In this document: positions 46,101-56,913 of the stretch, piece after piece
Position numbering within the stretch: position 1 is the stretch's first letter
How the letters are laid out: every line of letters begins with the position of its first letter
Made by a program: the position numbers and the translations under genes
Assembly: GCA_019925795.1 (NCBI GenBank)
Contig: CM034304.1
Span: 4,837,471 to 4,901,470, forward strand
Origin: Dendrobium chrysotoxum
Taxonomy: Eukaryota > Streptophyta > Magnoliopsida > Asparagales > Orchidaceae
Length of the DNA: 64,000 bases
Direction: 5' to 3'
The notes under the pieces: model-generated
The model's input: only the letters and a program-made list of their open reading frames with translations
Databases searched by the model: none
What the model was told of the DNA's origin: nothing

Positions 46101-46170
46101 ATCTTCTCAAAAGGATGCACGGCAATAATCTATCCTTCCTAAAAGAGCTGGTGTTGGCATGGTCTTCATA
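43145..46170 (+). pseudogene. L1a ORF2: RT, zinc finger, RNase H
   Basis: Continues from RAKVK as WIGNEDSSSKIFHAFA. RT: LAGNKS-R-DGISHSFIK, EWKETLIILIPKE (43560), then KIDMEQAYDSMSW (43830), a degraded QGCPLSP-type segment and YTDDIL (about 44140; the usual L1 box is FADD). Thumb and connection: LGVNIALM-like, GRNVFIKS, FDKMCRNFNCHKQNG (44550), LAWNLINKP. A zf-RVT-like region near 45180-45360 includes RGCNAIENLDHI. RNase H: WIKVNIDASLMRSNKAGV (45677), QVELLAI, GIIIDGDN (45880), LANFCANLAIFGDFLWDN, ending at a TAA near 46171. The three RNase H acidic residues remain, but stops and frameshifts disable it. Confidence 0.9.
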
Positions 46171-46174
46171 ACAC

Positions 46175-47632
46175 TGAAAAAGGGAATGTTATATTTTTTC
46201 TATCATTTATTAGAGCATTGCAAAAATAATGAAGTTTAATATGAGGCTTTGATAACTAGTTTGGAACTTCCAATTTTGATGGCCGTCAAAGAAATTAAAA
46301 TCTTTGGAGACTCTCAATTGATAATTAATAAAATTGTTGGAACCTACAAGGTTTTAAATCTCAAACTTCTAAATATCACAAATATACAAAACTTCTTGTT
46401 GAGCAAATTCCTTTTGTGACTCTATATAATGATCCCTGTGAAAGTAATTCCCTGGTGAATTCTTTAGCAAAGGTTGTAAAATAATTTGTCTGTTTAGAAA
46501 AGGAGTGCATTCCTATAGAGATTCATAACTGATAGGTTTTGCCTCTAAAAGATTGAAATATATCACAAAGAAATCTTATGAAATCCTATTTGCCTCTGCA
46601 ACGGATGGTGAAGAAAGTGATTGGAGGCATCCTTTCTTTGATTATCTATGAGAAGATAAATTACCATATGATAAATCCCTTGGTAATCAAATTAAAAAAC
46701 ATACTTTATCACATGCACTCATTAATGAATCTTTATATGATTGTTCATATAATCAAATGTGGCTTTGTTGCTTAGGAAAATGTGAAGACCATAAGATTGT
46801 AAATGCGGTAATTAATAGATTATGCGGTGCTCACCAATTTGGTCCCAAAATAACAAAAAAAATCAAAAGACTTGGATATTATTAGCCTTCGTTAATTGGC
46901 AATTATATGATTACTATAAGACATTATCGTCAATGCCAAGTACAGGGTATGGTTTTATATTAGCCCCCTAATATGTTGCATCCCATGATATCTTTGTGGC
47001 CCTTCATTAGTTAGGGCATAGATATTATCAGGCTTATTGATCCTCCATCTTTGAAGGGAATCGCTTCCTTTTAACTGCAACTGATTACTTTTTCCAAATA
47101 AGCAGAAATAATTCCCTTATGTCAAGTAACATCACACCATCTTATAAAAATCTTCTATGACCCTATCATATATCAATTTTTTGTACCCCACTAATTTATA
47201 TCTATAATGGGTCGCATTATAGTCAACTAAAATAAATAGTTTTGCTAAACACCATGGTATTGATTGGAGATAATCAACAATCTATTACCCTCGAGCAAAT
47301 AATTGAGGCCTTTAATAAATGCATAACTCTGATTGGAGGAATTTGAAGGTCTAGAAGAAAGTCATTTACAAGAACAACAGAATTATGATGGTTTAAGTTC
47401 ATGATAAGTTAATTCACCATAAAACTTTCCAAGTAGGAGACTTGGTCTTCATTCTTAGAAGACCTATATTAGCCCATCAAAAATATGGTGGGAAGTTTGA
47501 ACCAATGTGGGAGGGACCATTCATCATAGGGAAAGTATATGAAGGAGGCTCTTATTAGGTTATTAATTATAAAGGTGACCACCATAAGCTTCCTAATAAT
47601 GGGTGGTACCTCAAGAAAAATTATGATTGATA
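46175..47632 (+). pseudogene. G1 gypsy second RNase H and integrase
   Basis: Archaeal-type RNase H: FYHLLEHCKNNEV-YEALITSLEL (46205), IKIFGDSQLIINKIVGTYKV (46300), ESNSLVNSLAKVVK. Integrase: zinc-binding HHCC (CGAHQFGPKITKKIKRLGYYWP near 46830; C-x2-C degenerate), core with GIDIIRLIDPPSLKGIA (first Asp kept), NGSHYSQ where the Asp before NG is lost, then LEEFEGLEESHLQEQQ and the C-terminal FQVGDLVFILRRPI (47430), GGKFEPMWEGPFIIGKVYEGGSY and the last readable NNGWYLKKNYD (47600-47630). Stops and frameshifts throughout. This layout matches Tat-clade pol. Confidence 0.88.
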
Positions 47633-49121
47633 TAAACCAAGATAAAAACTCAATGAAATATCTTTAAGTTTAAAATCTTTGGATCTATTATTCCAAATTC
47701 AAATCCAGAATAAAATCATAATCAATCATCACCTCAATCAAAATAAAATCCAAGTTAGATTGATTTTATCAAATCCTAGAAGTTTAGGTAGACTATCTCC
47801 TTGAGTAGTTCTACTAGTTTGATGTGAGTCCCTGTGCATTATATTTAGGATTGTAATTGAAAACATAAATATTGATCTATAAGGGGTAGGTATGGGTCCA
47901 TAAGCTTCCTACCTCCTAAGATCTAGACTAACTAGTGGTGGATCTAAGCTTGTTGGGCCCCATCATAGTTTAGTCACCTTCTAGTATGCTAAATGTTAAG
48001 TTGGAGTTCTCGTACATCCTTTTCTTAGGATTAAATATACTAGCATTGGTGTAATCCGTCTTGGAACCATCCTAGCATTAGAATCAAATTCCATTAGATA
48101 TTTTTAGGAGTATGTATGAGTCCCTAAGCTTTATATCTCCAAGAGTAGTTATTATTGGATTAAGCCTGCTAGGCCCCTTCAAAGTTTAGTCATCTTTAGT
48201 ATTATTAAGTTGGGTGTGAGCCCCTGTACTTCCTTTCCTTAGATATAGAGGTAACCTAAATTATAAAATTTTGAAACATTAGGAATAGGTGGGAGGATCT
48301 GAGCTTCCTATTTCCTAGGAGCTTGGCTAGGTTATTATTGGATTAAGCCTACTCAACACCTTCACAGCTAGTCATCTTTAGTATTATCTGGTTAGGTGCG
48401 AGACCCTATACTTCTTTTCCTTAGACCTAGATATTAACTAAATTTTGGGAATTTTTATCGATTAAGAGTAGGTGTGATTCCTTGAGCTTCTTATCTCCTA
48501 GACTAATTAGTGTTGGATTTAAGCCTACTAAGCCCCATCATAGCTTAGTTATCTTTTTATGTTTTAAAGTTAGGTGTAAGGCCCCATGCTTTCTTTGCTT
48601 TCTTTTTTTAGTGTTAAATTTATTAGTGTTGGAGTAAGCCCATTCGTGGCCCCATCCAAGCATCAAAATTAAAAGAAAACCCAATCATTTAGGAATACAT
48701 GTGATTTCCTGAGCTTCCTATTTCCTAAGTACTTAGTTGGATAATATTGGATTTAATTCTGGGACCCTTTTATGGCTTAGTCATATTTAGTCCATTAAGG
48801 TTAGGTATTAGACCCATGCTTCTTTTTTTTAAGACTCTAATCATTAGTATAGGGTAGAGCCTTCCTATACTCTTCCCTAGTTGCCTTCAAAAATTCTTTG
48901 TGAATTAACATTACTGCTTTAAAAAAAGGCATGCATAGCAATCGTTAAATCCTTAGTGAAGTAGTGGTGAGCTATTATAGTAATTTCAAGAAGAAAGAGT
49001 TTTTGACATTCAAAATCTCTAAACAAAAAAGAAAACCTTCTAGACTTATTTGATCACTTCTGTGAATGCCAACATATGTGAATCACTCTTTCAAGCTCAG
49101 CACACTTGTCGCGGGTCCATT
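47633..49121 (+). repeat. G1 3' UTR with ~180-235 bp tandem repeats (about 47815-48860)
   Basis: Five degenerate units recur at about 47890, 48105, 48285, 48463 and 48700. Each has GAGCTTCCTATCTCCTA, then TTGGATTAAGCCTACTAGG, CCC-TCATAGCTTAGTCATCTTTAGT, TTAGGTGTGAG-CCC-TGCTTC and CCTTAG. A partial unit precedes them at 47815. Tandem subrepeats in this position are known from Ogre/Tat elements, where they can seed satellite DNA. The last 260 bases before the LTR hold no recognisable motif and no clear polypurine tract. Confidence 0.85.
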
Positions 49122-52100
49122 TGTTAACATCATTTTTATGTGAGGTCAAGAACAACAAATCAAATTCTGTCGAAAATCAATCCAAATAAGAAATTTAATT
49201 CAAAATCCAAAATCCAAAATCTAAAATGAGTTATTGAAATTCAAATCCAAAACTACTTAATCAAAAACTAATTTCTAGGAAAATTCGAAATCCTTTAAAA
49301 CCTTATCAATTATTTTGGATTCATGAAAAGTCAATTGCATATTTATTAGGCAAGCTCCTATGGTCAACCATATCAATTTTGAAGCATTTCAAGCCTTCTA
49401 ACCCTTAAAAAATAAAATCATTTCCAAAAGCTATAAAATATTTAAATATTTATAGCCTATGCAATTGGATATTTTATCTTGTGGAAAGTCTCCTTAGAAA
49501 CCTCCCCAAAATTATTAGTCATGTTCATAATCCCTTGATGGACCATGGTTGACCATAAATCCCATGAACCCCAAAGCCTCCTGAAATATTAATTTCGTAA
49601 TATCTTCTACATGGCTTATTTAAACCAAATCTAGAAACTTCCTCTAACATTTCCCAAATATGATTTAGAGTGCGTTGAGCAAAAACCCAACCCGTTGTCA
49701 AGCTTAGTTGACTAAGTCAACCTAGGTTAACTAAATAACCCCTCAAACCTTTAAGATTACATTTCATGCCTGGAAACTTTTCCAAACCTTATAACCAAAC
49801 TCAAAATATCATTTGAAATAGATAGGAGCCCACCTAGATCTATGGTCAAATCTGGTTGACCAAGTCAACACATGAATTGACCAAAACACACATAAATGCT
49901 TCTAAGATTCAAATCCAAATATTTTGACCAAATTAATGAATCAAACTTATGGGGATAATTTAAAGGATCACCATAAGTCTCCTAAAATAATTTTGTCTAT
50001 ATATCCACCTGATTTAGCAAAATTGGTTGAACTAAGTGAACCCAAAGTGGTTTTCTTGCGTCAAATATCCATCTTTTTGAAATTAAATTCCAACAATGGT
50101 CGTAGTACATGTTCATTTGCCTATTACATTAAACCTAGAAAGCCTAATCCATGGATTAGCCAGGGTCAAATAGTTGGGCTAACCCAAACTCTACAAAACA
50201 AAAATTCATGGACCCAAAGCCAACCCAACCAAAATTGGTTGCTATGAGCATTTTAAACAAATTTTAGAAGCCCTTATTTTCCTAACCCAAGCAACCCATT
50301 GGCTTAATTTGGTCTCATGTGCACAAAACTCCAAAATCCCTCTTTCCGCATCACTTGTCCTTGTATTATCCTTCACTTACCCAGAAGAGTTATCTCCTAA
50401 CAATCCTAGCGATATGGAAAACATAGGGGAAAGCCTCCAAAAAAGTTTTAGCCCATGGTGAAGGCTCCATGGCATGATTTAGAGAGAAAAGGGAAAACAT
50501 TTGATAGAAGTAATATTCTAAATTTATAGTCTCCCAAACTCCCACCATCTTCCCCTGAGCTCCAAATAACACCCCAAGCTTTCCCATAACCTACCCCAAC
50601 CTTTTCCTAGCTCTAAAAATCCCATTTGAGTGTAGTGAGTACAGAGAGAGAAGGCCTTCAAATGCAAATAACTTTTGATCCATAGGAAATCAAGGCTTTA
50701 GGTCTTCAAGAAAGTTATAAAGGTATCTCTAGGAGTCGATAGAGCCCAAAATAAAGGAAATCCATATGCTAGATAAAGGTATTTTTTTATTTGACAATTT
50801 AATTTGAACTTAATATAATATTTTAGCACATGGAGCCCCCAAGCTGCATGGATTGGAAGATTAGAGTACCATGAAGCTATACCTAAAATTTTATTGAATT
50901 TAGACAAGTACACAAGAAATTATGAGCATTTGAAGTTTTAGTTCATTTTGATCTAAAATTTTGGCCTAGGATTATGCAAGTATCATGACTGGATGGCCTA
51001 AGATTAGTTAAGACCATGTGCTATCTTCGTCGTGGATCGATCATTCGCCACATGAAATGGTATTACGGTGACATGGCATAATCATGGCCATTTGTCCAAT
51101 TGACGTTGATAAGATGACACATCAGATGACTCGAATTAACCATCAAGGTGTATAAGTTAATAATATGATCCCAACGCATGTCACACCACCACAATTTTTG
51201 TGCTATGACAAAATCCACCATGCTAATGATTGTCAATCATTGGCCATGATGGCTACATCTAATTAAAACCTTAAATAATTAATTAAATGCTCATAAACTT
51301 CAGATTTTCTCCAAAAATACATTTCTCACCCAAAGTTATATTTTTAGGCTCGTTGGAACCATCATGAGCCCGATTTATTTTAAAATGAATTTCAAGTTAT
51401 TTTGGCTAATGGTTAATGAGTAATATGAGTTTGATTACAAACTACTTTTCCCAAATTACTCACAAACTAGTGTTCCCAATTGAGCCTAAATTTAGATAGG
51501 TCAAACATGGGTATGTTCACTACATGCCATAATTTCTCCAACCCTTGATGTTCACTTGATTTTGGTGAATTAAACTTTAAAATTTTAGGATCATATTTTG
51601 ATCCAAAATATTTGAAATTCATAACTCACACACTACTTAGATTTAGGTCTTGATTTTTCTATGATTTATGCATATTAGTGAAAGGGTTAGAATGCCTATA
51701 ATTTTACCTAAATCCAATTAGTAGAAAGCCTAAATTGAATCCCGAAAGGTGTAGATATATTTATTTTTGGAGATCAATTGTGAAACACATGGAGATCATG
51801 ATGGCTTCAAATTTGGTGGGTTTGAAGCACATATTCTAATGAACATATAATTCAACTTTCCCTAAATTTGGAGTTCATTTGGTATGTTAATTAGTGAACC
51901 AAAATTTGCCACTAATAAATGATCTAGGATCTTTATTAGTTCATAATTAATTAAATTAAATGAATAAATAAAAAAATAAATGAGTGTCATACCACTCAAA
52001 ACTAAAAGCTTAATAGAGAGAAATTAAAAGCCCATTGAAATTCCTTCTAAATAAAAGTAATTTGAAAGAAAAATCATTAATCAATTATTTAAAATAATTA

Positions 52101-55100
52101 AAAATATTTAAAATTCCAAATAGGCTCTAACACCAGTAATTATCTCTCTGAGACATTCTTGACACTTGGCAAAGAATTCAAGAGGTTTACAGTTTATTTG
52201 GAGCTTAAATTAAAAATCCACTAGTTACCTTAATTAAATCATTCATTAATGAGGGATAAACTTATTAAAATCATAACTAGTTATAGAAAAATTCCAATAA
52301 GACAAACTCATAGGCATTTGACTTATCTTTTGTCTAGTATTTATGGAAAATATAAAATCTAACAAATCCAATATAAAATAGAAAGTCAACATTTAGTTAA
52401 AATTAATTCATTAAAAATGTGCTCAACTTGTAAAAATTATAAGAAATTATAGAAATTTCTATATCACTCAAACTTAAAGGCATTAAACTCATCTCTTAGT
52501 CTAGTATCTATAAAAAATATAAAATATCTAAGTACTAAAGTAAATTAAAAAGTTAAAATTTTGTCAACCTTAATCAATTAAATAATTTAAGAAATATCAA
52601 AATTTTATAAATCATCAAAAACTCAACAAATCATTAACACGAGGAATTAAATGGGATGAATTATAATCACACTTCACACTCTGTTATTAAAGTATTTAGG
52701 CTAGACTACCTCAAATTATGGAGCTATATATCCTAAGGAGGTCTTGGTCCTCATGACCGTTGTGATAACAACACGAATGAGTTAATGGAACACAAGTATT
52801 AAATTATAAAGTTTACAAGGTAAAGATCTATAACATAAAGAAAATAAAAATTATCAACCAACCATCAAACTTAAGAAAATATGTTATCTCTTGGTAACCC
52901 AGGCTTATAAGATTATAAAGTTAACCGCAAGTAGGGTAAAATAAATATCATAGCATTGGTTTAATAAAGGAATTTATTATTCAACTTAGTAATCATTAAA
53001 AATTTAGTAATTAAATACTTAGACATTTAAGGCTTTCATACACCTTGCTTGAATCCCTTCAGGAAGGTGGGGGAAGCTTTAAATAGCTAATCAAAATACC
53101 TTAAATAACCAATCAACAATAAACTTCTATAATTAAAATCTATCCTTAAATAAATCTCAAAACATTTAAAAAAAAAACTAAAACTTAAACTTAAACAATG
53201 ATTCCCTTAGCTTTTAACAAACCAAATTAAACCCTTAAAAAATTTTAAGAAAATAAAAAATCTGAAGACATATCTAAACTACAAAGCACATTAAATACAC
53301 TTTAGATGAGTTGTTATGACAAATAACTCTAGTTTTAGGCTAGGTCGTTGTTCCTTTCATGTTATTTTATGCAATATGAAAATGACTAGTGTGTGAATGA
53401 GTGATGATTGATATAGTTTACTATGATGGATATTGTGTTTCTTACATTTTGATGATCCCTTTTTTATTTATGATGGGCGTTTAGATTTCTCTAGGTTAGG
53501 ACCGATATGGATGTTTATTAAAAATCAATTTTTTTGCATGTGGCCATGCTTATGTAAGGCTTTTATAAAAAGGGGCTAAAATTAATCATAATTTAGAGCT
53601 AATCAATTTTTTTGCAGGTGCTTCTACTACTTAGCCCTCTTAACAAGTAAAAGTATATCCAAGCATATAGGTTGCTAAAAAAATGAATGAGTAAATGATT
53701 ATGATGTGATATGATTTAATTTTACATATAAACTTCTTTGCAAACTTTCATGGAGTCTTGAATCTTTTTAGTTTTCAAAAGGTAATTCATTAAAAAGAGT
53801 TGAGAAAATATTTAAAATGAGGCATTTTACTAAAAGGATTAGGGACTCAAATAGAAAAGAACATCCTTTATTGGAGAGTTCTTTCCATTTAGGTATCTTA
53901 TTTAATGAACATATAAGAAACTTGATGGAAAGAACTAAACCGCAAGGAGCCTGAAGTAAAAAAACAATGATGGGAAAGAAGTGATGAAGCTTACAAAAAT
54001 GCCATATTTTAAACTTTTGTTATTTCATTGGAGTAAAATTCAGGTGTTATTAGTGGGACTTGGCACCTTAGGTTGTATATTAATTGGTACTTATCATATG
54101 AACATTGTATATTATACTTGGTTGATGGTTTGATTTGATAGATTTATTTACATTAATTTTGAAGTAGAAATTGTCTGCTTTCTATAGATTTATCTTGCAT
54201 GTGCTTGTGCCTAAAAAGTTTTTCTAAGCTCTTAGGAATAAAAGGTTTTTCTTTTCATAACCAAATAATAATTTAGGAATAAATAGCATATAAAGAAAAA
54301 CATTCTAAGAAAGTAAATTGGATATCATCTAGGGTCCTATTCATATTTTGCTTTTATTTCTTATTTAGGCACCTCCCTGCTTGCTGGTTGAATTCAAACC
54401 ACCAAACCTATGAGGGTGCTGTTCTATTCCAGGCAAGGATAGCTCCTTAGGGAAAAATTTATTTTTATGCCTTTTTCAAAAACATTAAACCATTTTCATT
54501 TCACATATATTCAACTAGCACGCATTACATTGAAATAAATTTAAAAATATTTAATTACATTTATCTTTAGGAGCATAAATATCACTCATGTGTATAGTGC
54601 TACTTAAGATCTTCTCTAAATGGTGGCACTAATAATCGAAACTTTAAATAATGATAGCTTACCCATTTTTCATAAGACTGAATAGCATGGTTTTGAGAAA
54701 AATAGGTGGTTTAGTTGGCATTTTATTTCAGGTAAGATGAAAGTCCAAGATTGTTCTTAATTAGATAGGTTCAAGTTACTACTCTATTGTACCCAACTTT
54801 AATCTAGGTTTTTAGGTAGACCTCAAATCTTATGTCCTAACCCTCCAGGCGTATAATCTTAAAATGTTAATAAAATGTTAATTTAAATATAAAAATTCTC
54901 TTTCTAAAACATTGAAGCTCAAAATAGGGTAGAGTGGATTGCTTCTGGGTGGCCCCCAAACCTTAAAGTACTCCCTACCTTTCAACCTCTAGCTTTAAAC
55001 TGTTCCAAATTGAATCAATACATTTAAAAATTCCAAACCTCTGATTCTTGACCTAATCATTAAAATCTAGGAAAATATCTACCACTACTGTAATTGAGCG

Positions 55101-55557
55101 TATTCTTAGGAGAATCAACTTCTCTTTAGTTATAACTACCATAAGGGCTTACCTCTATGCGAGACCTATAACTCCTAATTAAAATAAACCCTTTCTTATT
55201 TCTATAAAATGTGGGGAAAATCTTTTGAAATGTAGACAATTTTATAAAAAATTATTTTTGTATTCAAATACCTTTGTAGAATATCATTTTCACCTTTCGA
55301 GGTGATATAATATAATCGTTGTTATGTTTGATAAGAAAAATAAGGGAGGTTTCATATCTCACTTTTATCTTCTCCATACTATTTTAGAATGATAATTTTG
55401 TCTTTCAAGATGGTATGTCATTCTTTTGTTTGTCTTTGATTCTAGGTATGAAAAATTTTCAAAATCCTACTTTGTATCTGAATCCATTATAGCATAGAAT
55501 TTTTATCTTTCAGGATTATATGTTATTCTTAATGTCATTTTTTATCACAAATATACA
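49122..55557 (+). repeat. Right LTR of G1 (~6.4 kb)
   Basis: Begins TGTTAACATCATTTTTATG, matching the G2 start TGTTGACATCATTTTTGTATG. The end is placed at ...CACAAATATACA (55557) by comparison with the G2 end. Contents in order: TTGACC clusters (49548-49880), the module CGTGGATCGATC...GGTGACATGG (51030-51080), an A/T-rich middle, the GACTACCTC block (52710), GCATGTGGCCATGC, the GCACCTCCC block (54369) and GGTGGTTTAGTTGGC (54708). It contains no coding motif. Short ORFs such as the one at 49924-50247 are chance frames in LTR. Confidence 0.78.
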
Positions 55558-55578
55558 AGGAGTCTGAATCTACATGGG

Positions 55579-56855
55579 TATTGACCTCATTTTTAGATGA
55601 GGTTGATAATCTAAATAAAAATTCATTCTCCAGGCATCAATCACTGAACCATACCTCAAACTCCAAATCAAACTCTATATTGTGCATTAGCATAGTGCCT
55701 TGATCATTGACATACAAAAATCCTCACTTAACTATCACCCCTGACTTTCATGTGATCATCTGATCTATCACTTGAGAATAACCAAATGATTATCTGTGAT
55801 ATGATTATTATAAAACAAAAATTCCCTTCAACCATTGATCTTCATTGATTAATTCAAAACCTAAATCTAAATCAAGCATTAAATCCATCATCTAATAATC
55901 CACAGTAATATTTAGCTGATCACTTATTCAATCACTGATAATCATGATTGATTGTTAATGATCTAAAAGTTGCAAACTCTAAATCCTCCCAAATCTTTAT
56001 GTAAATCAAATCTAAATCCAATCCAATGACTAAACCTATTGCAAACTCAAAACTCCAACATTTAGTGTTTGAACCAAACCCAAAACCCCTAGGTTCATAA
56101 CTTATTTTTGATGAAATTTCCCTTGCCTTAGAACTTAACCTAATTACCTTGGATTTCCATTCTGTCACTTTCGTATCGATAAGGCACGTCCTTAGGGTCA
56201 ATCTCATCAATTTGAAGGTATTACAAGTTTCCTAATTTGTAAAACTCAAAGCATTTCCATATGGTACAATACCTTTAAATTTTTATAGCCTATGTCACTA
56301 AACTTGGCTTCTTGTGGTATGGCTTTTCCAAACTCAGTGATCATGATCATCATCACTAGCATGATGCATTAAACCAACATTGAACCTTGGTTGACCATGG
56401 TTGATCACAAAACCCTAAAATCCTAAACTTTGAAAATTGAATTTTTCTTAAACCCAAATATAGCTCAATTAAATTAGACCATGCAATCTTCTACAAAAAT
56501 GTTTAAAATATCATTTGGCATGCATTAAACCAAAATCCAAGTCATGACTAACCTTGGTTAACTAGGTAAACCTAGGTTCACCTCAAGGAATCATTAAATC
56601 CTGAAGCTACATTTCATACATATGAACTTTCTATTGAATGTAAAATAGTCCAAAGTGTTCAATACATCATTTTGAATGGTTTGAACCGAAATATAGCCCA
56701 TGGGTTGAGCTAGTTGACCATGTCAATCTTTGTTGACCAACTATACTTTTGGGGTTTTAATATATATTTCATATAAGAAGACAATGCAAAACCTTAGAAC
56801 CACCACCAATGAATTCAAAACATCCTTTGGAATGCAATGAACCCAATCTTATCCC
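55579..56855 (+). repeat. G3: start of another gypsy LTR
   Basis: Twenty-one bases after the G1 LTR end a new copy of the LTR start appears (TATTGACCTCATTTTTAGATGAGG), followed by the same ordered material: TCCAAATC-type repeats, CATGGTTGACCATG, AACCTTGGTTAACTAGG and AGTTGACCATGTCAA (56388-56740). It stops at the L1b poly(A) tail. Only about 1.3 kb is visible; the rest presumably continues beyond L1b, outside the window. Confidence 0.7.
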
Positions 56856-56913
56856 TTTTTTTTGGAGAATTTACAAATAGCATTAATGCAGGAAATAAAA
56901 AGGAACAAAGGTC

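Larger units (their letters stand above)
12540..46170 (+). mobile_element. L1a: L1-type LINE with RNase H, split by C2 and C3
   Basis: Three pieces read in one direction and order: 12540-12785 (5' end and ORF1 start), 29222-32077 (rest of ORF1, ORF2 endonuclease) and 43140-46170 (ORF2 linker, RT, zinc finger, RNase H). The junctions are precise. C3 interrupts between RAKVK and WIGNEDSSSKIFHA, and C2 interrupts ORF1 with a 4-of-5 target duplication. Total LINE length without insertions is about 6.1 kb, normal for plant L1. The 3' end near 46170 shows neither a clear poly(A) tail nor an obvious target duplication, so both outer limits are approximate. Confidence 0.85.
6939..55557 (+). mobile_element. 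G1: degraded Tat/Ogre-like Ty3/gypsy element hosting the other insertions
   Basis: The outer shell can be reassembled from three parts: left LTR (6939 to about 11700, its first part left of C1b), pol RT/RNase H (11830-12480), and second RNase H, integrase, 3' UTR and right LTR (46175-55557). The two LTRs share ordered landmarks: TCTTCAAGAAA (7670 / 50700), a GACTACCTC...CCTAAGGAGG block (9670 / 52710), an AACTCTAG...TAGGCTAGG block (10252 / 53323) and AATAAACCCT (11640 / 55185). The spacing is nearly constant for the first three. The Tat/Ogre assignment rests on the second, archaeal-type RNase H after the RT-RNase H, the very long LTRs and the 3' UTR tandem repeats. Gag and protease are gone. 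Confidence 0.75.

Noticed and set aside
49924..50247. Open frame of 107 codons, plus strand
   Set aside because: It falls in the G1 right LTR, has no domain similarity I recognise, and the frame is not kept in the left LTR or G2.
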